The position numbers and the translations under genes are program-made. A DNA stretch of 64,000 bases from JAABRU01 sp050180235 (GTDB lineage: Bacteria > Desulfobacterota > Desulfobacteria > Desulfobacterales > Desulfococcaceae): positions 62,001 through 126,000 of the forward strand of contig JBFXEJ010000002.1 in NCBI GenBank assembly GCA_050180235.1, given 5' to 3'. Below, one piece after another: positions 17,429-26,561 of the stretch. Numbering within the stretch: the stretch's first letter is position 1; every line of letters starts with the position of its first letter. The notes under the pieces are model-generated. The model saw only the letters and a program-made list of their open reading frames with translations, did no database searches and had not been told where the DNA came from.

Positions 17429-17778
17429 TTATATACCTGCTTCCTGTTTCATATCCGCGGGAACAAAGTCCCGTTCTGATGATTGCATAATTAAGGTGAT
17501 CGGTTTTTAGAATAATAATGTAGCAGATGTCAGAAAGAAACTCAAAATCTTTTGCAGATTTTATTCTGTTTTTTTCCCCTGACGCGTGTCTGATGATGCG
17601 GTTTTCTGAACCTTTCTGACGTTTCTGCCTGAGATATTTGTTTCATGCACCATGAAATCCCTGTTTTGCCAAAGCTGAAAATGGTGTATAAGTAACTGGG
17701 GGATGTTCTGATTTTTAAGTTTGGAAGCGGTTTGGGGATTGGGGAACAGGGAACAGGGAATGAGGAAAATATATTGCC
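17429..17778. other. Gene-free divergent spacer between leuB and the sensor kinase
   Basis: Promoters for both flanking genes should lie here, but I cannot place them securely. A short tandem stretch (GGGGAACAGGGAACAGGG, about 17739-17756) belongs to the short intergenic repeats seen elsewhere in the window. An antisense open frame through it is made of that repeat and is not credible. Confidence 0.45.
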
Positions 17779-17856
17779 ATGTTTGAAAAATTCGGAAAAA
17801 CACTGACAGACACCGCTGCCATGTATGCGGTCTCATGCCACTGGCGGAAAGGTTGA
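17779..17856 (+). CDS. Possible 25-residue upstream ORF of the sensor kinase
   Basis: An ATG with a weak GAGGAAAA upstream opens 25 codons (MFEKFGKTLTDTAAMYAVSC...). They end two bases before the kinase ATG (TGA at 17854-17856). The arrangement would couple kinase translation to the short frame. There is no similarity to anything I know; it may be chance. Confidence 0.2.
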   Translation: MFEKFGKTLTDTAAMYAVSCHWRKG

Positions 17857-17858
17857 AA

Positions 17859-20597
17859 ATGCGGAAACTGCATTATTTTCTGGGAATCAGTCTGCTGATG
17901 ACGGCAGTTTTCATCATTGCTTTTTCCTATATGACCGCCAAAGAACTGGTACATTCTGCTGTGAATGCCACAACAGACACGGCAGGCGACATTGCAAAGG
18001 TTTTACAGATCAAAACCCTTCACGCAAACATGGATCATCTTATTTCAGATGCAAAAGCCATAAGTTTTCAGATCAGTGCAGAACTGGAAAGGGCCATGTC
18101 CGCGGCCCAAAACCTGGCAGAAGTGCTTTCCGGTCTGAAAACAGAAGAGGTGGCATTGGGCAGGGATGCGGTAAATACCATGCTGTTCACCATGCTCAAA
18201 AAAAATGAAAAACTTACCGGTGTTTATACCTGCTGGGAGCCTGATGCCTTTGACATGCCGGACATGGACTATGCCGGTGCAAAAGGAAATGACAGCAGAG
18301 GCCGTTTTATTCCCTACTGGTACCGGAAAAAAGACGGGCAGATCTCGCTTATGCAGACACAGAATTATGAAAACACGGAAGTGCAGGTCAGTAATATCAG
18401 GAAAGGAGAATTTTATCTCAATGTCCGTGAAAACGGAATCCCGTATATCACCCCGCCTTTTTTCCGTAAGGTGGGAGATGAGGAACTCTCTGTTATTTCA
18501 ATGATTGCGCCCGTTATGGTGAATGGAAAATTCTGCGGGGCTGTGGGAACCGATATTCAGACGGATCTGTTGCAGTCTCTGGTGGAAGAAGCAGCAGTAA
18601 AACTTTTTGTATGGGAAGGAAAAATCATGCTGATCACGCATGAGGGAATTATGGCCGCTGCCAGCGGAATGCCTGAAATGGTCGGAAAGCAACTGCGCAT
18701 GACTCCGGATGAATGGGAAGAGGAAAAAGAGCATACAGTTTCCGGTATCACGATCAGCAGGGTGGAAAAAGGAAAGATGTATGTTTGCACTCCCCTTAAC
18801 ATGCGGTATTTCGCAGTTCCCTGGTGCCTGCGGATCGAAGTTCCGGAAACCCTTGTCCGAAATGAAACAGATCAGATATACAAAAAAATGATGGAGGATG
18901 TGGCACTGCTCGGTGAGCATTTGAAGCGCATCAGCCGGAAATCTGTCCGTATACAGATCTGTGTGGGAGTGATTCTGATCATCAGCGTATTACTGGTTCT
19001 CATACTTTTCCAGTCTCTGGCGGACAAGGAAAAAGACCTGCGGCAAAGCAAATCACGGCTCCAGGGAATTCTGGATCATACCAGCGCCCTGATATACCTA
19101 AAGGATACAAAGGGACGGTATGTGCTGATCAACCGCGCGTATGAAAAACTGTTTCACCTGGCCAGTGAGGATATTGCGGAAAAGACAGATTATGACCTGT
19201 TTCCAAAAAATTTTGCGGATGCGTTCAGAGGCAATGATCAGATTGTCACTGGCGCAGGAAAACCCATGCAGCTGGAGGAGGTCGCTCCGCAGGAAGATGG
19301 GAATCATACCTATATTTCCATCAAATTCCCACTGTATGACAGCACCGGAAAACCTGCGGGTCTCTGCGGTATTTCCACAGACATCACAGATCGGAAAAAT
19401 GCTGAAAACGAACTCCGCAGGGTGAGAAACTATCTTAATAATATTGTCAATTCAATGCCTTCAGCTCTGATGGGCGTTGATAACGGACAAAGGATCACGC
19501 ACTGGAACCGGGAGGCAGAAAAAACAACCGGAATCATAGCGGAAAAAGCCCAGGGCCAGTTGCTGGCAAAGGTCTTTCCCCAACTCTCAGACCGGATGGA
19601 TGAAATCCGGATGACCATTCATGAGGGGAAATCCCATAAAGCAGAGAAAATCATCCGGAGGGCAGAGGGCCATATCCGTTATTGGGACATCATGATTTAT
19701 CCTCTGATAACCAACGGTCTCGATGGAGCTGTAATCCGGGTGGATGATGTCACAGAGCGGGTGCGGCTTGAGGAGATGATGGTTCAGACGGAAAAAATGA
19801 TGAGTGTGGGCGGACTCGCGGCAGGCATGGCCCATGAAATCAACAATCCCCTGGCCGGGATTCTCCAGAGCATTCAGAACATCCGGCGCAGGGTTTCAGA
19901 GGAACTTCCTGCCAACAAAGAGATTGCGGAAGAATGCGGCACGAGTCTGGAAACAATCCGCTCCTATCTGGAAAAAAGGAAAATTATCCGTTTTCTGGAC
20001 GGCATACAGGAATCCGGACAGAGGGCTGCGGAAATCGTCTCCAATATGCTTACCTTCAGCCGGCGCAGCGAGTCTGTGATGAAACCAGTAAGGCTTCCGG
20101 AACTTATCAGCAGAACCGTGGAACTTGCGGCCCATGACTATGATCTGAAAAAGAAATACGATTTCCGGCATATCAGAATCATCCGGGAATTTCCCGCCGA
20201 TCTTCCGGAAGTGCCCTGCATTGCCACGGAAATTGAGCAGGTGATGCTGAACCTGCTCCGGAACGCGGCCCAGGCCATGTCTGAAAACATCAGTCCCGGC
20301 ATATCCCCGCAGATTATTCTCCGTGTGCAGAAAGAAGAAAAAGCGGTCCGGATCGAGGTGGAAGACAACGGCCCCGGAATGGACAAAGATATCTGCAAAC
20401 GGATTTTTGAGCCCTTTTTCACCACAAAGGAGGTGGGCATTGGAACAGGACTGGGACTTTCCGTGTCCTATTTCATCATCACAAATAATCACAAGGGAAG
20501 TATGCGCGCGGAATCCGAACCGGGCAAAGGCGCAAAATTTATTATCAGCCTTCCCTGTCTGCAGAGCCGGAAGAACGCGGAAGCAGAAACTGCCTGA
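17859..20597 (+). CDS. Membrane-bound PAS sensor histidine kinase with extracellular Cache-type domain
   Basis: I choose the ATG at 17859 (GGAAAGG before it) over 17835; the product is about 912 residues. Order: TM helix (about 7-27); a large periplasmic dCache-like region (to about 360) with IPYWYRKKDGQI and YITPPFF; TM2 (365-385); PAS 1 with LDHTSALIYLKDTKGRYVLINRAYEKLF; PAS 2 with IVNSMPSALMGVDNGQRITHWNREAEKTTGI; HisKA with phospho-acceptor H659 in AAGMAHEINNPLAG; and an HATPase with N box NLLRNAAQAM, G1 DNGPGMD and G2 GIGTGLGLSVS. It has no receiver domain, and no response regulator is nearby, so it is an orphan kinase here. The HEINNPL type usually pairs with NtrC-like regulators. The signal is unknown. 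Confidence 0.9.
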   Translation: MRKLHYFLGISLLMTAVFIIAFSYMTAKELVHSAVNATTDTAGDIAKVLQIKTLHANMDHLISDAKAISFQISAELERAMSAAQNLAEVLSGLKTEEVALGRDAVNTMLFTMLKKNEKLTGVYTCWEPDAFDMPDMDYAGAKGNDSRGRFIPYWYRKKDGQISLMQTQNYENTEVQVSNIRKGEFYLNVRENGIPYITPPFFRKVGDEELSVISMIAPVMVNGKFCGAVGTDIQTDLLQSLVEEAAVKLFVWEGKIMLITHEGIMAAASGMPEMVGKQLRMTPDEWEEEKEHTVSGITISRVEKGKMYVCTPLNMRYFAVPWCLRIEVPETLVRNETDQIYKKMMEDVALLGEHLKRISRKSVRIQICVGVILIISVLLVLILFQSLADKEKDLRQSKSRLQGILDHTSALIYLKDTKGRYVLINRAYEKLFHLASEDIAEKTDYDLFPKNFADAFRGNDQIVTGAGKPMQLEEVAPQEDGNHTYISIKFPLYDSTGKPAGLCGISTDITDRKNAENELRRVRNYLNNIVNSMPSALMGVDNGQRITHWNREAEKTTGIIAEKAQGQLLAKVFPQLSDRMDEIRMTIHEGKSHKAEKIIRRAEGHIRYWDIMIYPLITNGLDGAVIRVDDVTERVRLEEMMVQTEKMMSVGGLAAGMAHEINNPLAGILQSIQNIRRRVSEELPANKEIAEECGTSLETIRSYLEKRKIIRFLDGIQESGQRAAEIVSNMLTFSRRSESVMKPVRLPELISRTVELAAHDYDLKKKYDFRHIRIIREFPADLPEVPCIATEIEQVMLNLLRNAAQAMSENISPGISPQIILRVQKEEKAVRIEVEDNGPGMDKDICKRIFEPFFTTKEVGIGTGLGLSVSYFIITNNHKGSMRAESEPGKGAKFIISLPCLQSRKNAEAETA

Positions 20598-20796
20598 AAT
20601 GTTTTATAAGAGCATTAAGACAGGCAGTATCGGAAATAAAAAAAGTGGCACAGATTTTCATATTGTGCTGCGGTTCATCTGAACAGTCCTGAAATCTGTT
20701 TAGCATTATCATGGCATTCGCCTGAATTAAATGATATATCGGCATTTCCCATATTCTTTGAAACAGAAAACCATAAAACAGCAGGAGGAATTTTTT

Positions 20797-21369
20797 ATGA
20801 GTGAAGATCCGGGAATCAGCAGGGAATCTGCCCTGGCATTACTGAAAGAACATCTGAAAAACGAAAGACTGGTCGCACACTGCCTGGCTTCTGAGGCCAT
20901 TATGCGTAAACTGGCTGTACATTTTGGGGAAAATCCCGATATATGGGGACTTTCCGGGCTGCTCCATGATATTGATTATGAAATTACAGGCGAGGATTCC
21001 GCACAGCATGGCGAAGTGGGCGCAAAACTGCTGGCAGAAAAAGGAGTCTGTCCGGAAATCCTCAACGCAATCCGAAAGCACAATGCGGAAGGTCTGGGTC
21101 TGGAGCGTTCCACCCGTTTTGAACACGCTCTTACCTGTGCGGAAAGCATTACCGGTATGATCGTGGCCACTGCCCTGATATATCCGGATAAAAAAATAGC
21201 GAGTGTTCAGAACAAATCTGTCACCAAACGGATGAAAACGCCCCATTTTGCCAGGGCTGTGAGCCGGGAAAGGATTATGGAGTGTGAGAAGATTGGGCTT
21301 CCCCTGAATGAATTCGTGCCCCTGAGTCTGGCAGCAATGTCCGAGATTGCAGAGGAACTGGGGATATAG
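20797..21369 (+). CDS. HD-domain (HDIG-type) phosphohydrolase-like protein
   Basis: The start at 20797 has a strong GGAGGA eight bases upstream; the product is 190 residues. The HD metal-binding pattern is complete: H28, H57-D58 in LLHDIDYE, H71, H95 and a later aspartate-rich helix. Members of this small single-domain group occur widely in anaerobes and are predicted metal-dependent phosphohydrolases; substrates are not established. It follows the kinase by about 200 bases in the same direction but has its own ribosome site and probably its own promoter. Confidence 0.8.
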   Translation: MSEDPGISRESALALLKEHLKNERLVAHCLASEAIMRKLAVHFGENPDIWGLSGLLHDIDYEITGEDSAQHGEVGAKLLAEKGVCPEILNAIRKHNAEGLGLERSTRFEHALTCAESITGMIVATALIYPDKKIASVQNKSVTKRMKTPHFARAVSRERIMECEKIGLPLNEFVPLSLAAMSEIAEELGI

Positions 21370-21563
21370 CATTTTCCGGTTTGCTTTTGTCCGGTATATG
21401 CTGTTTCACATAATACAGCACTTACGCAGATTTTCCAAAAATCAGGGGGAACTGTATTTTTCCGTCATTCCCGCGAAATTCTGAATCCGGTAATTTCAAC
21501 CGGTTCCTGATACAGATATTCACCGGCATAACGGCGGTTCGCAGGGTGAGTTAAGGAAGAACA

Positions 21564-21599
21564 GCCTGGCAAAACCGTCAGGATACGGGTTTTGTCAGG
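21564..21599. terminator. Hairpin in the spacer before the restriction-modification gene
   Basis: CCTGGCAAAACC and GGGTTTTGTCAGG pair around a short loop, followed by CTTTGG. It lies 200 bases after the HD gene and just before the restriction-modification gene, so it may terminate incoming transcription. The rest of 21370-21667 is featureless. Confidence 0.4.
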
Positions 21600-21667
21600 C
21601 TTTGGCACAGATTTGGCTTTCAATGATGTTTTGCATTTTGTGGACGGAAAACCGCAGAGGAGAAAAA

Positions 21668-24600
21668 ATGAGTCTTTCCAATTATATCATAAAGGTGAAC
21701 AAACGTTACAATTCAGGTCTTTCCGGTGAGCATGCGTACCGGACGGATTTGGAAAATCTGCTGCGGGAAATGGTCTCCGGTATTGAAGTGACCAATGAAC
21801 CGGAAAAGGTGACGGCGTGCGGGAACCCGGATTTTGTTATCACCAAAGGGGAAATTCCCATCGGTTATATTGAGGCCAAAGATGTCGGTGCCGATTTGAA
21901 CAGCAAAGCATTCAGAGAGCAGTTTGACCGTTACCGCAGCGCGCTGGACAATCTCATTCTCACGGATTACCTTCATTTTCAGTTCATTGAACACGGAAAA
22001 CCTGTTCATCAGATCCGCATCGGGGAAATTGACGGGAAATCTGTCAAAGCCCTTGAAAAAAATTTTGCGCAGTTTGCAAACCTGATCAGAAATTTCTGCA
22101 CATTCACCGGTCAGACCGTCACATCCCCTGCAAAACTCGCGGAAATGATGGCCGCCAAAGCCCGGCTTCTGCAGAATATTCTGGAGCGGGTCATCACGTC
22201 CGATGAGAAGACGCAGGAAAATACATCCCTGCGGGATCAGTATGCAACCTTTAAGAGAAATCTGATTCATGATCTCAGTCCCAAAGAATTTGCCGATATT
22301 TATGCACAGACGCTGGCCTATGGGATGTTTGCCGCTCGCGTGCATGACACGGACCTGAATGATTTCAGCCGTCAGAAGGCCGCTGAACTTGTTCCGAAAA
22401 GCAATCCCTTTCTGCGCAAACTTTTCCAGAATGTGGCCGGATACGACATTGACTGCCGCATCAAATCCACAGTGGACAACCTGGCTGATGTGTTCCGTGC
22501 TGCGGATGTTGAACAACTTCTGAAAAATTTCGGGAAAAACACACAGACCGATCCCATCATCCATTTTTATGAAACCTTTCTGGCAGAATATGATCCCAGA
22601 CTCCGCAAAGCAAGGGGAGTGTGGTATACACCTGAATCTGTGGTCAAATTCATTGTGCGTGCTGTGGATGACATTCTGAAAACCGAATTCGGTCTTGCAC
22701 AGGGTCTGGCCGACACATCCAAAACAAAAATCTGCATACCGGAACAGGGAAGCGGCAACGGCAGAAAAATTGAAAAGGAAGTCCACCGGGTACAGATTCT
22801 TGATCCCGCGTGCGGCACAGGAACATTTCTGGCAGAAGTGCTGCACCATGTTTATGAAAATCATTTCAGAAACATGCAGGGAGCGTGGCCCGGATACGTT
22901 GAGGATCACATGATTCCGCGTCTCAACGGTTTTGAAATCCTCATGGCCTCATACGCAATGGCGCATCTGAAACTGGACATGCTTCTGCGGGAAACCGGTC
23001 ATGTGTCTGAAAAAGACCGCAGATTTCACATTTATCTCACCAATTCTCTGGAAGAGCATCACCCGGACACCGGAACCCTGTTTGCAAGCTGGTTAAGTGC
23101 GGAAGCCAACGAGGCAAATCACATCAAACGGGATGCCCCGATTATGGTTGTTCTGGGAAATCCGCCCTACAGCGGGGAAAGTGCCAACAAAGGCAGATGG
23201 ATTGAAAAACTGATGGAAGACTACAAAAAAGAGCCGGGCGGAAAAGAGAAACTGAAAGAGAAGAATTCCAAATGGATTAATGATGATTATGTGAAGTTTC
23301 TGCGTTACGGCCAGCATTTCATTGAAAAAAACGGTGAGGGCATTCTGGCCTTCATCAATCCGCATGGGTATCTGGACAATCCCACATTCAGGGGAATGCG
23401 GTGGAACCTTCTGAAAACTTATGATAAAATCTATACCGTTGATCTGCACGGCAACAGCAAAAAAAAGGAAGTCTGTCCTGATGGAGGCAAAGATGAAAAT
23501 GTGTTTGACATCATGCAGGGTGTGAGTATCAATATCTTTGTAAAAACAGGAAAAAAGAAGGAAGATGAACCGGGCAGGGTGTTTCATTTTGATCTGTACG
23601 GAAAACGGGAGGAGAAATATGCCTTTCTCCGGAAAAATCACATAAAACAGATTGCATTCACAAAACTGCCGAATGCAAAACCGGATTATTTTTTTGTGCA
23701 GAAGAATTTTGATTTGCGGAAAATTTACAGCAGAGGATTTTCCGTGTCAGAACTTTTCACTGTGAACGGAACCGGAATCGTGACCAAAAGGGACAGTCTG
23801 TGCATTGGCGACAGTGCGGATTACAGTTACAATGCTGCCCTTGACATTCTGCAATTGCCTAAACAGGAATTTTACAGAAAATACAATCTGCCTGAAGATG
23901 TGAGGGACTGGCAGTATGAATGGGCAGTCAAAGACATACAGGATCACAAACTGAACATCAGCCATGTCAAAAAAATCAATTACAGACCCTTTGACATCCG
24001 CTATATTTATTATACAGGCCGATCCAGAGGTTTTATGGGCTGGCCTGTGCTTAAAATCATGCAGCATTTCCTTAATGGTGAGAATACAGGGCTGATTTTT
24101 AAACGCGGGGATGTGGAAGAAAAGGCTTCCCCGGTTTTTGTATCAAAATATATTACAGATTTCAGAAGCTGGTCAAGACCCGGTATGCAGGGTGGAGATT
24201 ATATGGCTCCTCTTTATCTCTACCCTGAAATCAACGGACAGCAAAACATAGATGAAAGGCAGGAAAGAATTCCCAACCTGAACATGAAAATCACTGCACA
24301 GATTGCCAAAGGCATTGATTTTACATTCACTCCGGAAAAAGAGAAAAGCAGAAACACATTTGCGCCCATTGACATTCTGGATTATATTTACGCTGTGCTG
24401 CATTCACAGAACTACAGGGAAACATACAGAGAATTTCTGAAAATTGATTTTCCCCGCGTGCCGTATCCCGATGATACAAAAACATTTTGGAAACTCGTCA
24501 AATTCGGCAGTGAACTCCGCACCCTTCATCTGCTGGAAAATCCCAAAGCCGGGCAGTTTATCACAGCGTATCCTCAGCCGGGGGACAATATCATCACCCG

Positions 24601-24871
24601 GTGCGTTGGCAAAAAAGATTTTGAAATCACAGACAGAAAAAAACAGACAGGCCGGGTTTGGATCAGTGACACACAGTATTTTGAGGGAGTTCCGATTATT
24701 GCATGGGAATTTTACATTGGCGGTTATCAGCCTGCGCAGAAATGGCTCAAAGACCGCAAAGGCAGAAAACTGGATTTTGCGGATATACTGCATTATCAGA
24801 AAATCATATCAGCACTTGCAGAAACAGATAATATTATGAAGAAAATTGATCTGATATGGAAACCGAAATGA
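21668..24871 (+). CDS. Single-chain restriction-modification enzyme (type IIG / ISP-like, no helicase)
   Basis: From the ATG at 21668 (GAGGAG upstream) the protein is 1067 residues. N-terminal PD-(D/E)XK nuclease: NPDF with D55 and EAK at 69-71. The middle holds an N6-adenine methyltransferase: motif I DPACGTGTF from D379 and motif IV NPPY from N498. The remaining ~450 residues have the look of the LlaBIII-type target-recognition domain, including RPFDIRYIYYTGRSRGFMGWP and a GYQPAQKWLKDRKGR segment near the end. Type ISP enzymes normally carry a helicase between nuclease and methylase; the ~300 residues here are too few and lack Walker motifs. It methylates one adenine strand of its site and cuts unmodified DNA. 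No separate specificity or methylase gene is nearby. Confidence 0.85.
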   Translation: MSLSNYIIKVNKRYNSGLSGEHAYRTDLENLLREMVSGIEVTNEPEKVTACGNPDFVITKGEIPIGYIEAKDVGADLNSKAFREQFDRYRSALDNLILTDYLHFQFIEHGKPVHQIRIGEIDGKSVKALEKNFAQFANLIRNFCTFTGQTVTSPAKLAEMMAAKARLLQNILERVITSDEKTQENTSLRDQYATFKRNLIHDLSPKEFADIYAQTLAYGMFAARVHDTDLNDFSRQKAAELVPKSNPFLRKLFQNVAGYDIDCRIKSTVDNLADVFRAADVEQLLKNFGKNTQTDPIIHFYETFLAEYDPRLRKARGVWYTPESVVKFIVRAVDDILKTEFGLAQGLADTSKTKICIPEQGSGNGRKIEKEVHRVQILDPACGTGTFLAEVLHHVYENHFRNMQGAWPGYVEDHMIPRLNGFEILMASYAMAHLKLDMLLRETGHVSEKDRRFHIYLTNSLEEHHPDTGTLFASWLSAEANEANHIKRDAPIMVVLGNPPYSGESANKGRWIEKLMEDYKKEPGGKEKLKEKNSKWINDDYVKFLRYGQHFIEKNGEGILAFINPHGYLDNPTFRGMRWNLLKTYDKIYTVDLHGNSKKKEVCPDGGKDENVFDIMQGVSINIFVKTGKKKEDEPGRVFHFDLYGKREEKYAFLRKNHIKQIAFTKLPNAKPDYFFVQKNFDLRKIYSRGFSVSELFTVNGTGIVTKRDSLCIGDSADYSYNAALDILQLPKQEFYRKYNLPEDVRDWQYEWAVKDIQDHKLNISHVKKINYRPFDIRYIYYTGRSRGFMGWPVLKIMQHFLNGENTGLIFKRGDVEEKASPVFVSKYITDFRSWSRPGMQGGDYMAPLYLYPEINGQQNIDERQERIPNLNMKITAQIAKGIDFTFTPEKEKSRNTFAPIDILDYIYAVLHSQNYRETYREFLKIDFPRVPYPDDTKTFWKLVKFGSELRTLHLLENPKAGQFITAYPQPGDNIITRCVGKKDFEITDRKKQTGRVWISDTQYFEGVPIIAWEFYIGGYQPAQKWLKDRKGRKLDFADILHYQKIISALAETDNIMKKIDLIWKPK

Positions 24872-25054
24872 TCTGATTTTGTATTGTCAAAATAGTACGT
24901 TGTCACACTCTACCGGACAATTTTTACATGTTGTCTTTATTATAAAAACATATTTCTTTAATTTTAATAAAATCAACATATTAATTTTTTGTCTGATAGT
25001 AAGACTTTATCATTAAAAATAATAGCGATGACACGAGGATAAAAGGAGCATAAA

Positions 25055-26464
25055 ATGATAAATAGTAAAACATTATTCGATAATTTTGAATCTAATGGAT
25101 TTTGGTGGTTGCCTGAAAATCCAGAAAAACGGATATCGGGAAAAATCTTTTTTGATAGCAAAAAAGAAATTAGACTTGATTTGTTAGGAGCATTTCAGGA
25201 AATAACTTCATTTGGCAGAAATGAAATTTATAGACCAGAGATAATACTTGGATTAACAGAAGATGGAAAATTATGTACTCTTCTAACAACAACTCAGATC
25301 AAGAGTAAGTTTAGTTTTCCGGGAATAATAACGAGTCTTTTTAGTGCGAAATATCTATTTATAGGTATCCACTTTGAAACCAAAGATTCTATTTTATTTT
25401 CGTCTATTTTAGTGAATTATACCTATTTGGAAGAATGGATGAATATTAAACCTATACAAACACAATATGAGTTTATAAATGATAAATTTAGTAAAATAAC
25501 TTCAACATATTCATATCCAACAAGATTTGAAATTGATGTTCCATGTATTAATGCAAAAATATGTTCAGACTTTGGTTTTAATAAAAGAGAAGATTTTTAT
25601 AGATCAATAAATTGGAATCATACTTCATTTATAAAGATAATACCAAATCAAATTAAAGATTTTGAATGGTTTTTAGATATTGTTTATTCATTCCAAGAAT
25701 TGCTTACTCTTTTTATTGGTGAACCTGTATATCAAAGAGATATCAAGGCAATAATTAATATTGAAGATAATAATGATAAAAACAAAAGAATATATATTCA
25801 AATTTTTTTTAGTCAATCTGAAAGAACAATAAAAGACAAAATCGAACCGGAAGATATGATAACAAATCTCTCTTTTGTCGCGAAATATTTGCCTAAAATA
25901 TTCGAAAACTGGTTTCAAAAATCGAGTATTTTTAGACCTGTATGCAGTTTATTTTTTGGTACCTTTTTTAATAAAAAAACATATATTGAATTTCATTTTT
26001 TAGGTTTAATGCAGGCAATTGAATCATATCACCGAACTATAGAAAATGGCAAGTATGTTGAGGAAGATAAATATCAAGAATATTATAATATTATTCTTGA
26101 TTCTATTCCTAAAGAAATTCCAAATGATCTAAAGAATAGTCTGAAAAGCCGATTAAAATATGGTAATGAACATTCTTTAAGAAAAAGAGTGAAGGATACA
26201 TTAAAAAATCTTCACGAAGAAACCATAAAAACAATTTTTCCAAATTTGAAAGATTTTTCCAATCAAATAATTGATACAAGAAATTATCTTACCCATTACA
26301 GCGAAGAATTGAGAGAAAAGGCTTTACAAAGTAGTGAGTTATTTTATGTAACTCAGCGATTAACAGCATTAATAACTCTATTACTTTTAAAGCAAATGGG
26401 TATGCCAGAACAAGATATTATACAAGGCATAAAAACTAGTAAAAAATTTAGTTTAATTATTTGA
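25055..26464 (+). CDS. apeA: ApeA-type anti-phage protein with C-terminal HEPN domain
   Basis: The 469-residue protein has the N-terminal ApeA domain pattern (LDLLGAFQEI near 48, then beta-rich stretches with PEIILGLTEDGK) and a helical C-terminal half with HFLGLMQAIESYHR and the HEPN ribonuclease motif RNYLTH (R409 to H414). ApeA proteins are single-gene abortive-infection systems; the HEPN active site is thought to cut RNA after phage sensing. The gene is much richer in A and T than the flanking restriction enzyme and ABC genes, which points to separate horizontal acquisition. It has its own AT-rich promoter region (24872-25054) and AAAAGGAG before the ATG. Symbol assigned from family recognition only. 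Confidence 0.75.
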   Translation: MINSKTLFDNFESNGFWWLPENPEKRISGKIFFDSKKEIRLDLLGAFQEITSFGRNEIYRPEIILGLTEDGKLCTLLTTTQIKSKFSFPGIITSLFSAKYLFIGIHFETKDSILFSSILVNYTYLEEWMNIKPIQTQYEFINDKFSKITSTYSYPTRFEIDVPCINAKICSDFGFNKREDFYRSINWNHTSFIKIIPNQIKDFEWFLDIVYSFQELLTLFIGEPVYQRDIKAIINIEDNNDKNKRIYIQIFFSQSERTIKDKIEPEDMITNLSFVAKYLPKIFENWFQKSSIFRPVCSLFFGTFFNKKTYIEFHFLGLMQAIESYHRTIENGKYVEEDKYQEYYNIILDSIPKEIPNDLKNSLKSRLKYGNEHSLRKRVKDTLKNLHEETIKTIFPNLKDFSNQIIDTRNYLTHYSEELREKALQSSELFYVTQRLTALITLLLLKQMGMPEQDIIQGIKTSKKFSLII

Positions 26465-26561
26465 TATATTAATAATTATATCAAATAATTAAATGCTCAC
26501 AACTTCGATCGTTGCATTAATAGCAGATAACATAATAAATTGACAAAATACGGAAAACGGA

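Noticed and set aside
17561..17836. 91-codon minus-strand ORF upstream of the sensor kinase
   Set aside because: Part of it (SLFPNPQTASKLKNQNIP) is encoded by the short GGGGAACAGGGAACAGGG repeat, and it has no ribosome site.
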